A DNA stretch of 24,013 nt. Origin: Modestobacter sp. Lineage in GTDB: Bacteria > Actinomycetota > Actinomycetes > Mycobacteriales > Geodermatophilaceae. The position numbers and the translations under genes were made by a program. The stretch spans positions 1 to 24,013 of the forward strand of contig JAOPUQ010000296.1 in NCBI GenBank assembly GCA_025963425.1, given 5' to 3'. Shown piece by piece: positions 1-6,105 of the stretch. The notes under the pieces were generated by a model, which made no database searches, was not told the DNA's origin, and was given only the letters and a program-made list of their open reading frames with translations. Positions within the stretch are counted from its first letter, which is position 1. Each line of letters starts with the position of its first letter.

Positions 1-262
1 CGATCCGGTCGAGCTTGCCCTCGAGCAGCTGGTTGGTGGCGACCGTCGTCCCGTGGCTGACCGCGGTGATGGCGCTGCCGTCCAGGCCGAGCTGGTCGAG
101 CACCTTCTGCACGCCGGCGAGGAAGCCATCGGCCGGGTCGCTCGGCGTCGACGGGGTCTTGGTGGTGGCGACCTCGCCGGTCTCCTCGTCGACGGCGACG
201 ACGTCGGTGAACGTGCCCCCGGTGTCGATCCCGATGCGTACCCGGCGGGTCGGCGCGCTCAT
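1..262 (-). CDS. Hydantoinase/oxoprolinase family protein, N-terminal part (cut by window edge)
   Basis: The first 87 codons read from ATG at 262-260 and run off the left edge. The start MSAPTRRVRIGIDTGGTFTD carries the DTGGTFTD phosphate-binding loop typical of the N-terminal domain of the hydantoinase A/oxoprolinase family. A further conserved stretch, SHGTTVATNQLLEGK, lies near residues 68-82. Family members are ATP-dependent ring-opening enzymes (5-oxoproline, hydantoins, acetone carboxylase subunits); the specific substrate cannot be told from this part. On the minus strand, GGTATCTC near 290-282 could be a -10 element with a short leader, and AAGG lies about 10 nt before the ATG. It is on the same strand as the STAS gene, 83 nt downstream of that gene's stop. 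Family call is firm; substrate is unknown. Confidence 0.85.
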   Translation of the reverse strand, partial: MSAPTRRVRIGIDTGGTFTDVVAVDEETGEVATTKTPSTPSDPADGFLAGVQKVLDQLGLDGSAITAVSHGTTVATNQLLEGKLDRI

Positions 263-315
263 GCCGAGAAACCTTAGCGGTGAGATACCTGTCCGCGGAA
301 GGCGGTGGCGCGGGG

Positions 316-336
316 GACCGGACCCGGCAGCCGGTC
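316..336 (-). terminator. Possible terminator hairpin after the STAS gene
   Basis: GACCGG (316-321) and CCGGTC (331-336) form a perfect 6-bp stem with a 9-nt loop, starting 9 nt after the end of the STAS gene. There is no U-tract on the minus strand, so it is at best a weak or actinobacterial-type terminator. Such stems can arise by chance in DNA this GC-rich. Confidence 0.3.
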
Positions 337-345
337 AGCGGCGCG

Positions 346-675
346 TCACTCGTAGGTGAACCAGCTCCGGACGCCGGCGAGGTCGAGCAGCCGCGTCACC
401 GGTCCCGGCGTCACCGCGAGGCAGAAAGGAACGCCGGCCGAGCGCGACCGGTCCCGGCACACCAGCAGCCCGCGCAACCCGGCGGAGTCCAGGAACTGCA
501 GTCCGCCGACGTCGAGCACCAGCCGCTGCGGCGGCCCCTGGGCGAGCAGGGCCTCGACGGCGCTGCGCAGCTCGGGCTCGCGGTAGAAGTCCAGCTCGCC
601 GGTCACCACCAGGCGGACGTGGTCGGCCCGCTCCTCGGTGTGGACGCCGAACGCCGCCAGCTCGTCCTCGCTCAT
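346..675 (-). CDS. STAS-domain anti-sigma factor antagonist (SpoIIAA/RsbV-like)
   Basis: This 109-residue protein is a single STAS domain of normal length. The diagnostic segment is FLDSAGLRGLL, around residues 61-71. Its Ser in DSAG is the position phosphorylated by RsbW/SpoIIAB-type kinases and dephosphorylated by PP2C phosphatases. In the known scheme, the unphosphorylated form binds the kinase and frees a sigma factor or other partner. The ATG overlaps the stop of the upstream PP2C phosphatase gene by 4 nt (ATGA, 672-675), so the two are probably translationally coupled and act in one pathway. The divergent ATP-binding protein at 2103 is the obvious candidate kinase partner. No sigma factor of the SigB/SigF type lies next to it, so the final target is unknown. 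Confidence 0.9.
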   Translation of the reverse strand: MSEDELAAFGVHTEERADHVRLVVTGELDFYREPELRSAVEALLAQGPPQRLVLDVGGLQFLDSAGLRGLLVCRDRSRSAGVPFCLAVTPGPVTRLLDLAGVRSWFTYE

Positions 676-1937
676 CGGACGGCCACGACGACGAAGGCGG
701 CGTCGTCGCGCAGGGTCGCGACGCTCAGCGCGTCGTCCAGCGCGTCGTCCAGCGCGCAGGCGACGTCCTCGGCCGGACGCCCGGCCAGGGGTGCCAGCAA
801 CGCGCGGACCTCCTGGTCGTCGGTGGCGCCGTGGCCGGCCACCACCTCGAGGGTGCCGTCGGTGAAGAGCACCAGCAGGTCACCGCTGGACATCGGCGCG
901 GCCACCTCGGTGTAGCTGGCCTCCAGCGTCCAGCCGACGACGGGAGCGGTGGTGCCCAGCCGCTCCACCGTGCCGTCGGCGCGCACGAGCAGTGGGTGCG
1001 GGTGCCCGGCCAGCCCGACCGTCACCGTCGTCCGCCCGTCCTGCACGGGTGCGACGGCGACCAGGGCGGCGGTGCAGTAGTCGCCGGGCTCGTCCTGGGC
1101 GCGCACCATCACCGAGTTCAGCCGGGCCAGCGCACCGGCCGGCGTCCAGGACTCCGAGACGGTCGCCCGCAGGACCCAGCGCGCCGTACCGGTCAGCGAG
1201 GCCGCGGCGGTGCCCTTGCCGCAGACGTCGCCCACCACCACGGCGCACCCGCCTGCGGGGTCGACGACGATGTCGTAGAAGTCGCCGCCCACCTCCTCGG
1301 CGTTGGCGACGTGGTACCGCGCCGCGATGTCCAATCCGGGCACGTCGGGCACGCGGGCCGGCAGCAGGCTGCGCTGCAGCGTGCGGGCCACGTCCTCCGC
1401 GCTCTGCCGGAGCTGGCTCCCCAGCTCCACGGTCCGGCGGGCGGCCAGCCGGAGCTCCAGCTCGTCCATGACCACCCGGGCGAGGTCGGTCAGCGAGGCG
1501 ACCTCGGCCTCCGTCAGCTCGCGCGGCTGCTGGTCGATGATGCAGAGCGTCCCGAGGTTGTAGCCGTCGTGGGTGGTCAGCGGCACCCCGGCGTAGAACT
1601 GCAGCCCGAGCTCGCCGGCCACCAGGGGGTTGGCGAGGGTGCGCGGGTCGGTGCGGGCGTCGTTGACCAGCCACGGCTCGCCCTGCAGCACGGCCGAGGC
1701 GCACAGGCCCGGCTCGCGGTCGATCTCGTCGACGTCCACGCCGTGGTGGGACTTGAACCAGATCCGGTCCGAGTCCACGATGCTGACGATCGAGATGGGC
1801 ACCTGGAACAGCCGTGCGGCCAGCGCGGTGATCCGCTCGAAGGCGCCGTCCGGTGGCGTGTCCAGCACCTGGTACCGGCGGACGGCGGCCAGCCGCTGAG
1901 CCTCGTCGGTGATGATCTGCACGACCTGCTCCTCCAC
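672..1937 (-). CDS. GAF domain-containing PP2C-type (SpoIIE/RsbU-like) serine phosphatase
   Basis: Taken from GTG at 1937-1935, the product is 421 residues. The N-terminal third is a GAF sensor domain; the segment around QVLDTPPDGAFERI is the usual lead-in to this GAF type. The C-terminal half is a PP2C_SIG catalytic domain with the metal-binding motifs EVGGDFYD, VVGDVCGKG, LFTDGTLE and RDDAAFVVV, all intact. No membrane segment is seen, so it is a cytosolic sensor phosphatase. It likely dephosphorylates the STAS protein encoded by the next gene, which it overlaps by 4 nt. Start choice: the frame stays open to a TTG at 2000, but GTG 1937 has a GGGGG stretch 8 nt upstream and leaves the conserved region intact. 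The signal sensed by GAF is unknown. Confidence 0.88.
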   Translation of the reverse strand: MEEQVVQIITDEAQRLAAVRRYQVLDTPPDGAFERITALAARLFQVPISIVSIVDSDRIWFKSHHGVDVDEIDREPGLCASAVLQGEPWLVNDARTDPRTLANPLVAGELGLQFYAGVPLTTHDGYNLGTLCIIDQQPRELTEAEVASLTDLARVVMDELELRLAARRTVELGSQLRQSAEDVARTLQRSLLPARVPDVPGLDIAARYHVANAEEVGGDFYDIVVDPAGGCAVVVGDVCGKGTAAASLTGTARWVLRATVSESWTPAGALARLNSVMVRAQDEPGDYCTAALVAVAPVQDGRTTVTVGLAGHPHPLLVRADGTVERLGTTAPVVGWTLEASYTEVAAPMSSGDLLVLFTDGTLEVVAGHGATDDQEVRALLAPLAGRPAEDVACALDDALDDALSVATLRDDAAFVVVAVR

Positions 1938-2055
1938 AGCCGATGCCCCCGTGGACGTCCGTTGTCCGTGGGTTCCGACGGACCTTATCCGCGTGATCAA
2001 CCCGCTGGCCCGGGCCGTCAGGTGAGCCCCCCAGGGCGCGCCGCGGGGCAGGCCC

Positions 2056-2061
2056 TAGGGT
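2056..2061 (+). promoter_or_regulatory. Possible -10 element (TAGGGT) for the ATP-binding protein gene
   Basis: TAGGGT fits the TANNNT -10 pattern of actinobacterial housekeeping promoters and lies about 40 nt before the GTG at 2103. No recognisable -35 box is seen upstream. Tentative. Confidence 0.28.
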
Positions 2062-2102
2062 CGGGCCGCAGCAGCGACGGCGGCCGAGCGGAGGAGGTGA
2101 TC

Positions 2103-2549
2103 GTGGCAGCTCACCTCTGGCAGTCGCTGACGATGCCCGGCGGGTTCGCCGAGATCTGGCACCAGGAGCTGCACTCGCTCACCGAGCTGGTTCACCTGCG
2201 GTCCCGGCTGCGGGCCGAACTCACCGGGAGCGCCACGGTCGTGGACCCCCAGCGGGAGCACTGGTCCGAGCGCATGGTTCTGGTCGTGGACGAGCTCGCC
2301 TCCAACGCCCTCCGCCATGGCGCTCCTCCGGCCGGCGCCACGCTGAGCAGGTCGGGCGAGGAGTGGTTGATCGCCGTCACCGACTCCGCCGGCGGCATCC
2401 AGCCGCGGCCGGCCGTGGGACGCGACCCCGGGCGCGGCGGTTTCGGCCTCTACCTGGTGGCCGATCTGTCCCAGCGCCATGGCTGGTGCACGGTCGGCGA
2501 CCGCAAGGTCCTCTGGGCGCTGCTGGTGGCGGACACCCCGGCGTCGTAG
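2103..2549 (+). CDS. ATP-binding anti-sigma regulatory protein (RsbW/SpoIIAB-like HATPase)
   Basis: This 148-residue protein has the GHKL ATPase fold of anti-sigma kinases. The N-box is VLVVDELASNALRHG (E, N and H conserved) around residues 60-75. The G1-like motif is TDSAGG, and the G2-like lid is GRGGFGLYLVADLSQRHGW near residues 110-130. Such proteins bind ATP, phosphorylate a STAS antagonist and sequester a sigma factor or other partner. GTG at 2103 is preferred over in-frame GTG at 2097 because AGGAGG (2092-2097) sits 5 nt ahead of it. It diverges from the PP2C-STAS pair across about 165 nt. That makes this locus look like a complete partner-switching set with the kinase on the opposite strand. 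The anti-sigma target is not encoded nearby. Confidence 0.85.
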   Translation: MAAHLWQSLTMPGGFAEIWHQELHSLTELVHLRSRLRAELTGSATVVDPQREHWSERMVLVVDELASNALRHGAPPAGATLSRSGEEWLIAVTDSAGGIQPRPAVGRDPGRGGFGLYLVADLSQRHGWCTVGDRKVLWALLVADTPAS

Positions 2550-2559
2550 CGGCACGAGC

Positions 2560-2585
2560 GCCCGGCGGGCCGGCGTCGGCCGGGC
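2560..2585 (+). terminator. Possible terminator hairpin after the ATP-binding protein gene
   Basis: GCCCGGC (2560-2566) pairs perfectly with GCCGGGC (2579-2585) around a 12-nt loop, 10 nt after the stop codon. There is no T-tract. It could equally be chance in GC-rich DNA. Confidence 0.33.
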
Positions 2586-2615
2586 CGGCTCTCGCGGACC
2601 GGGGCCGCGTGCCGT

Positions 2616-2621
2616 TACGGT
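2616..2621 (+). promoter_or_regulatory. Possible -10 element (TACGGT) for the VOC gene
   Basis: TACGGT matches the TANNNT pattern and sits 33 nt before the GTG at 2655, giving a leader of about 25-30 nt. No good -35 box is visible. Confidence 0.28.
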
Positions 2622-2654
2622 GCGGCTCGCTGTTGCCGACGACAGGGGGCCGCG

Positions 2655-3026
2655 GTGCCGGACCGTCCACGGATGTCCTTGACCAGCACGGTGCTCGGGT
2701 GCCCCGATCCCCGGGCGCTGGCGTCGTTCTACGCGGAGCTGCTGGACTGGCCGATCGGCTCCGACGGCCCCGAGTGGGTGACCCTGCGGCCGGGCGGCCC
2801 GGGGTTGTCGTTCCAGCTGGAGACCGACCACGTGCCGCCGTCCTGGCCGGCCGGGCCGGCGGAGCAGCAGATGCAGCTGCACCTGGACGTCGAGGTCGAC
2901 GACCTGGCCGCGGCGGTCGAGTACGCGGTGTCCCTGGGGGCCCAGGTCGCCGGGTCCCAGCCGCAGGACGGCGTCCGGGTGATGCTCGACCCCGCCGGGC
3001 ACCCGTTCTGCCTGTTCACCGGCTAG
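2655..3026 (+). CDS. VOC superfamily protein (glyoxalase-like domain)
   Basis: A 123-residue single-domain protein with the paired beta-alpha-beta-beta-beta modules of the vicinal oxygen chelate superfamily. The first module runs from LTSTVLGCPDPRALASFYAELL; the second from QMQLHLDVEVDDLAAAVEYA to the C-terminal LDPAGHPFCLF. The DPAGHPFCL ending is typical of the large actinobacterial glyoxalase-like group. Members bind metal and act as lyases, dioxygenases or antibiotic-binding proteins, but most of this group have no known substrate. The GTG at 2655 is preceded by GGGGG (2646-2650 region). An ATG at 2673 is an alternative start that still keeps the whole domain. It appears to be monocistronic. 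Confidence 0.8.
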   Translation: MPDRPRMSLTSTVLGCPDPRALASFYAELLDWPIGSDGPEWVTLRPGGPGLSFQLETDHVPPSWPAGPAEQQMQLHLDVEVDDLAAAVEYAVSLGAQVAGSQPQDGVRVMLDPAGHPFCLFTG

Positions 3027-3038
3027 CTCCCGGGAGCT
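3025..3038 (+). terminator. Perfect 14-bp palindrome at the VOC gene stop
   Basis: AGCTCCCGGGAGCT overlaps the TAG stop (3024-3026). It could fold to a 5-bp stem with a CCGG loop. The short stem and missing T-tract make it a weak terminator candidate. Confidence 0.25.
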
Positions 3039-3134
3039 CCCCGGCGTCCACGGTCACGCAGGCGCCCCGCCCGCCGCTCCGCCCTGTGACCGTGGTCTCA
3101 TTCGCCCCGACGTCCCAACGGCGGGAGAAACCCC

Positions 3135-4268
3135 ATGGCTCAGGTCCACGGCAACTGCGACGCGCGGTTCGAGGGCGTGCGCGAGGCGCTCGCGAAGCAG
3201 CTCGACGGCGACGAGCTCGGCGCGTCCATCGCGGTGGACCTGGACGGCGGGACCGTCGTCGACCTGTGGGGCGGGTACCGGGACGAGGCGCGGACGACGC
3301 CGTGGACCGAGGACACGATCGTCAACGTCTGGTCCACGACCAAGACGATCACCGCGCTGGCGATGCTCACCCTGGTCGAGCGCGGGCAGCTGGACGTGCA
3401 TGCCCCGGTCGCCGAGTACTGGCCGGAGTTCGCCGCCAACGGCAAGGAGCGCATCGAGGTGCGGCACCTCATGTCGCACACCTCCGGGGTCTCGGGCTGG
3501 GACGCCCCGTTCGCCGTCGAGGAGATGTACGACTGGGAGTCCTCCACCGCCAGGCTCGCCGCACAGGCGCCGTGGTGGGAGCCGGGGACGGCGTCGGGCT
3601 ACCACGCCAACAACCAGGGTCACCTGCTCGGTGAGGTGCTGCGCCGGATCGACGGCCGCCCGCTGAAGCAGTACGTGGCCGAGGAGCTCGCCGGCCCGCT
3701 GGGCGCGGACTTCCAGATCGGCGCCCGCGAGGAGGACTGGAGCCGGATCGCCCCGGTCGTCCCCCCGCCGCCGCTGCCGGTCGACCTGTCCGCGCTGGAC
3801 CCGGCCAGTCCGCTGGTGCGGACCTTCACCGGGCCGGTCGCCGACGCGGCCAGGGCCAACACCGCGGACTGGCGGCGTGCGGACATGGGGGCGCTCAACG
3901 GGCACAGCAACGCCCGCGGGGTGCTGGCGATGATGCGGGCGCTGTCGCTGGGCGGGGTGGCCGGCGGCGTGCGGCTGCTCTCGCCGGAGACCATCGACCT
4001 GGTGTTCCAGCCGCAGTCCGACGGCGTCGACCTGGTGCTCGGCGTGCCGTTCCGGTTCGGCATCGGCTACGCGCTGGGCTCGCCGTCGGTGCCCTACGTC
4101 CCGTCCGGGCGCACCTGCTACTGGGGTGGCTGGGGCGGGTCGCTGATCCTGATGGACCTCGACCGGCGGCTGACGATCAGCTACATGATGAACCGGATGG
4201 CGCCCGGGATCATCGGCTCGGACCGCAGCCAGGCCTACGTCGAGGCCTTCTACGCCGCCCTCGACTGA
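3135..4268 (+). CDS. Serine hydrolase, beta-lactamase class C/EstB-like family
   Basis: The 377-residue product has the penicillin-binding-protein/class C beta-lactamase fold used by family VIII carboxylesterases. The nucleophile motif S-T-T-K is at residues 67-70. The catalytic Tyr is likely Y156 in GYHANNQGHLLGEVL, and WGGWGGSL near the C-terminus takes the place of the KTG box. HLMSHTSGVSGW (residues 111-122) is another conserved block. There is no signal peptide, so it is cytosolic and more likely an esterase/amidase than an antibiotic-hydrolysing enzyme. ATG at 3135 is preceded by GGGAGAAA at a good distance. It ends 18 nt from the convergent EAL gene. The natural substrate is unknown. 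Confidence 0.87.
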   Translation: MAQVHGNCDARFEGVREALAKQLDGDELGASIAVDLDGGTVVDLWGGYRDEARTTPWTEDTIVNVWSTTKTITALAMLTLVERGQLDVHAPVAEYWPEFAANGKERIEVRHLMSHTSGVSGWDAPFAVEEMYDWESSTARLAAQAPWWEPGTASGYHANNQGHLLGEVLRRIDGRPLKQYVAEELAGPLGADFQIGAREEDWSRIAPVVPPPPLPVDLSALDPASPLVRTFTGPVADAARANTADWRRADMGALNGHSNARGVLAMMRALSLGGVAGGVRLLSPETIDLVFQPQSDGVDLVLGVPFRFGIGYALGSPSVPYVPSGRTCYWGGWGGSLILMDLDRRLTISYMMNRMAPGIIGSDRSQAYVEAFYAALD

Positions 4269-4286
4269 GCCCCCGGCCGCCGGTCG

Positions 4287-5501
4287 TCACGCGGTGGGCA
4301 GGAGCTCCGCCTCCGGGACCCCGGGGCTGGGCACCGGGGTGAGCAGGTCCGAGGTGCCGGGGCGGCCGTGGTACCAGCCCTGCCCGTAGTCGACGCCGAG
4401 CCCGCGGAGCACCGCAGCCTCCGCGGCGGTCTCGACGCCCTCGGCCACCACGCGCACCTGGCAGCCGTGGCCGAACTCGACCAGCGAGCGGACGAGGGTG
4501 GTCAGGACCGGGTCGGTGTCGACGCCGCTGATGATGCTGCGGTCGATCTTGATCACGTCGGGGGAGGTGACCACGATGTGCCGGAGCGAGGAGAAACCGG
4601 CACCGACGTCGTCGATCGCCAGCCGCAGGCCGCGCGCCCGGAAGGGCGCGAGGACGGCGTCGAGAGCCGCGTAGTCCTCGACCTGGTCGTGTTCGGACAG
4701 CTCGAGGAGGACCCGCTCGAGCGGCAGCCGGGAGAGCAGTGCACCGCACTCCGGGCGCAGCAGGGTGGCCGGGGAGACGTTCATCGCGACGTACCCCTCG
4801 ACCCGGGGCAGGTGGTCGGCGGCGCGTTCCAGGGCGAGGAGCTCCAGCTCGTGCCCGCGTCCGATGCTGTGCGCCTCGGCGAAGCAGACGTCGGGGGCCT
4901 TGCCCCACGCGGCCGGGAAGCGGCTGAGCGCCTCGGCGCCGATCCGGCTCCCGGTGGCGAGGTCGACGATCGGCTGCAGCACGACGACCGGGCCGCCGGC
5001 GGCCACCAGCGGGTCCAGCCGGTCCTCGATCTCGCTGCGCAGCTCCTGGGCCCGTACCTCGGGTTCGATGATGACCGCGGCGGCCGAGGCGAGCACGTCC
5101 ATCAGTGCCTTGTCCCGCTTGGTGAGGTCCTTGTCCGTGGTCAGCCCGGCCGCACAGAACGTGCCGTAGAGGGCGCCGTCGCTGAGCACCACGGGGACCG
5201 AGACGTAGCTGCGCAGCCGCGGCATCCTGGCTGCGGGCAGCTTCATCGCCTCGGGGAAGGCCCGGAGGTCGGGGATGACCGGCGGCAGCTTCTTGTCGAG
5301 GACGGCCTGGCAGAGCGTCTGGTCCTGCTGCTGCTGGTAGCCCTCCTGGAACAGGAACGGGATCGAGCTCTCGACCACCTCGAGGTGCTGGGTGGTGCCG
5401 TCGAGCCGGCTGAGGAACGCCACGCTGAGCCGCAGCGACTTCTTCGCCGTCTGCAGCAGCTCGGCGATCTGCTTCTCGGCGTCCGACCGCTTCGTGGCCA
5501 T
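4287..5501 (-). CDS. GAF-EAL cyclic-di-GMP phosphodiesterase
   Basis: The 404-residue protein has an N-terminal GAF domain (about 20-150) and a C-terminal EAL domain (about 170-390). Active-site signatures look complete: EAL at 190-192 (EALSRF), the Asn in MNVSP, the Glu in LELSEHD, IDDVGAGFSSL, the Lys in DVIKID, VAEGVET and GQGWYHGRP. It should therefore hydrolyse c-di-GMP to pGpG in the cytosol, controlled by whatever GAF senses. The frame stays open far upstream, but ATG at 5501-5499 has GAGGGGAA just before it, and conserved sequence starts here (MATKRSDAEKQIAELL). It lies 101 nt downstream of the MarR gene on the same strand, so co-transcription is possible but not shown. A GGDEF enzyme lies 2.6 kb away. 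Confidence 0.9.
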   Translation of the reverse strand: MATKRSDAEKQIAELLQTAKKSLRLSVAFLSRLDGTTQHLEVVESSIPFLFQEGYQQQQDQTLCQAVLDKKLPPVIPDLRAFPEAMKLPAARMPRLRSYVSVPVVLSDGALYGTFCAAGLTTDKDLTKRDKALMDVLASAAAVIIEPEVRAQELRSEIEDRLDPLVAAGGPVVVLQPIVDLATGSRIGAEALSRFPAAWGKAPDVCFAEAHSIGRGHELELLALERAADHLPRVEGYVAMNVSPATLLRPECGALLSRLPLERVLLELSEHDQVEDYAALDAVLAPFRARGLRLAIDDVGAGFSSLRHIVVTSPDVIKIDRSIISGVDTDPVLTTLVRSLVEFGHGCQVRVVAEGVETAAEAAVLRGLGVDYGQGWYHGRPGTSDLLTPVPSPGVPEAELLPTA

Positions 5502-5602
5502 CGTGGTTCCCCTCACCTGGTGATCTGCCCTCGTCATCGACACGGCAGGCCCGGAGCTGGAGCGCGGCGGCGCAGGGGACACCCGGCGGGGGGACGCCGG
5601 AC

Positions 5603-6070
5603 TCAGTCGGTGAGGGTGCGCAGGATCCGTTCCAGGTCGGCGCGGTCGGTGGCGGACAGCCTGACGAACAGCTCGTGCGAGTCCGCGGCCCGGGCGTCGT
5701 CCACCTCGCGCTGCACCCGCCGGCCGGCCTCGGTGGGCGTGAGCACCACCGCCCGCCGGTCGCCGGGGTCGGCGGCGCGCTCGACGAGCCCGCGCTCCTG
5801 CAGCCCGTCGGCCACCTCGGTCGCCGAGCGGGGGGCGATCCGCAGCGCCTCGGCCAGGTCGGAGAGCCGGACGCCGTCCCGCTCGCAGACCACCCGCAGT
5901 GCCCGGGCCTGGTGCGGGGAGAGGTCCCAGGGCGTCAGCGCCTCGCGCCCCCTCCGGCGCAGCGTGCGGGCGACCCGCATGACCAGGTCGCCGAGCGCCG
6001 CCGTCCCGTCGTCGGTCGCCCGGCAGTCCCCCACCCGGGAATCGTAGCGATACCCCTGCGGTTCCCACAC
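5603..6070 (-). CDS. MarR-family winged-helix transcriptional regulator
   Basis: Up to 155 residues. The winged helix-turn-helix covers about residues 45-120: LSPHQARALRVV, then VRLSDLAEALRIAPRSATEVADGLQERGLVERA, then the wing DPGDRRAVVLTPTEAGR. The D-x-R-D-RR wing pattern (here DPGDRRAVVLT) is the MarR hallmark. It diverges from the ABC exporter at 6106 with only 35 nt between the start codons. A perfect inverted repeat lies in that gap, so it most likely represses itself and the exporter until a ligand releases it. The GTG at 6070 is used as start, but there is no clear ribosome-binding site. An in-frame GTG at 6034 or an ATG before the first helix are alternatives. The ligand is unknown. 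Confidence 0.88.
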   Translation of the reverse strand: MWEPQGYRYDSRVGDCRATDDGTAALGDLVMRVARTLRRRGREALTPWDLSPHQARALRVVCERDGVRLSDLAEALRIAPRSATEVADGLQERGLVERAADPGDRRAVVLTPTEAGRRVQREVDDARAADSHELFVRLSATDRADLERILRTLTD

Positions 6071-6072
6071 CG

Positions 6073-6085
6073 TGAGGTAACCTCA
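6073..6085. promoter_or_regulatory. Likely MarR operator between the divergent MarR and ABC exporter genes
   Basis: TGAGGT (6073-6078) and ACCTCA (6080-6085) are perfect inverted 6-bp arms around one central A. It sits 3 nt from the MarR start and about 20 nt before the ABC start. On the minus strand TATGCT (6090-6085) directly abuts it and could be the MarR -10 element, so binding here would block that promoter. Binding by the adjacent MarR is inference. Confidence 0.6.
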
Positions 6086-6105
6086 GCATATCGAACCGGG
6101 AAGGG

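Noticed and set aside
1..262. Functional link between the partial hydantoinase and the permease-hydroxylase operon
   Set aside because: They are more than 18 kb apart with unrelated genes between, and the hydantoinase substrate is unknown.
831..2102. Long open frame upstream of the ATP-binding protein
   Set aside because: It is antisense to the PP2C gene; AGGAGG before GTG 2103 and the start of conserved sequence define the real gene.
6041..6051. Short dyad ATCG-TAG-CGAT near the MarR start
   Set aside because: Arms of only 4 bp inside the coding region as called; too weak to be named an operator.
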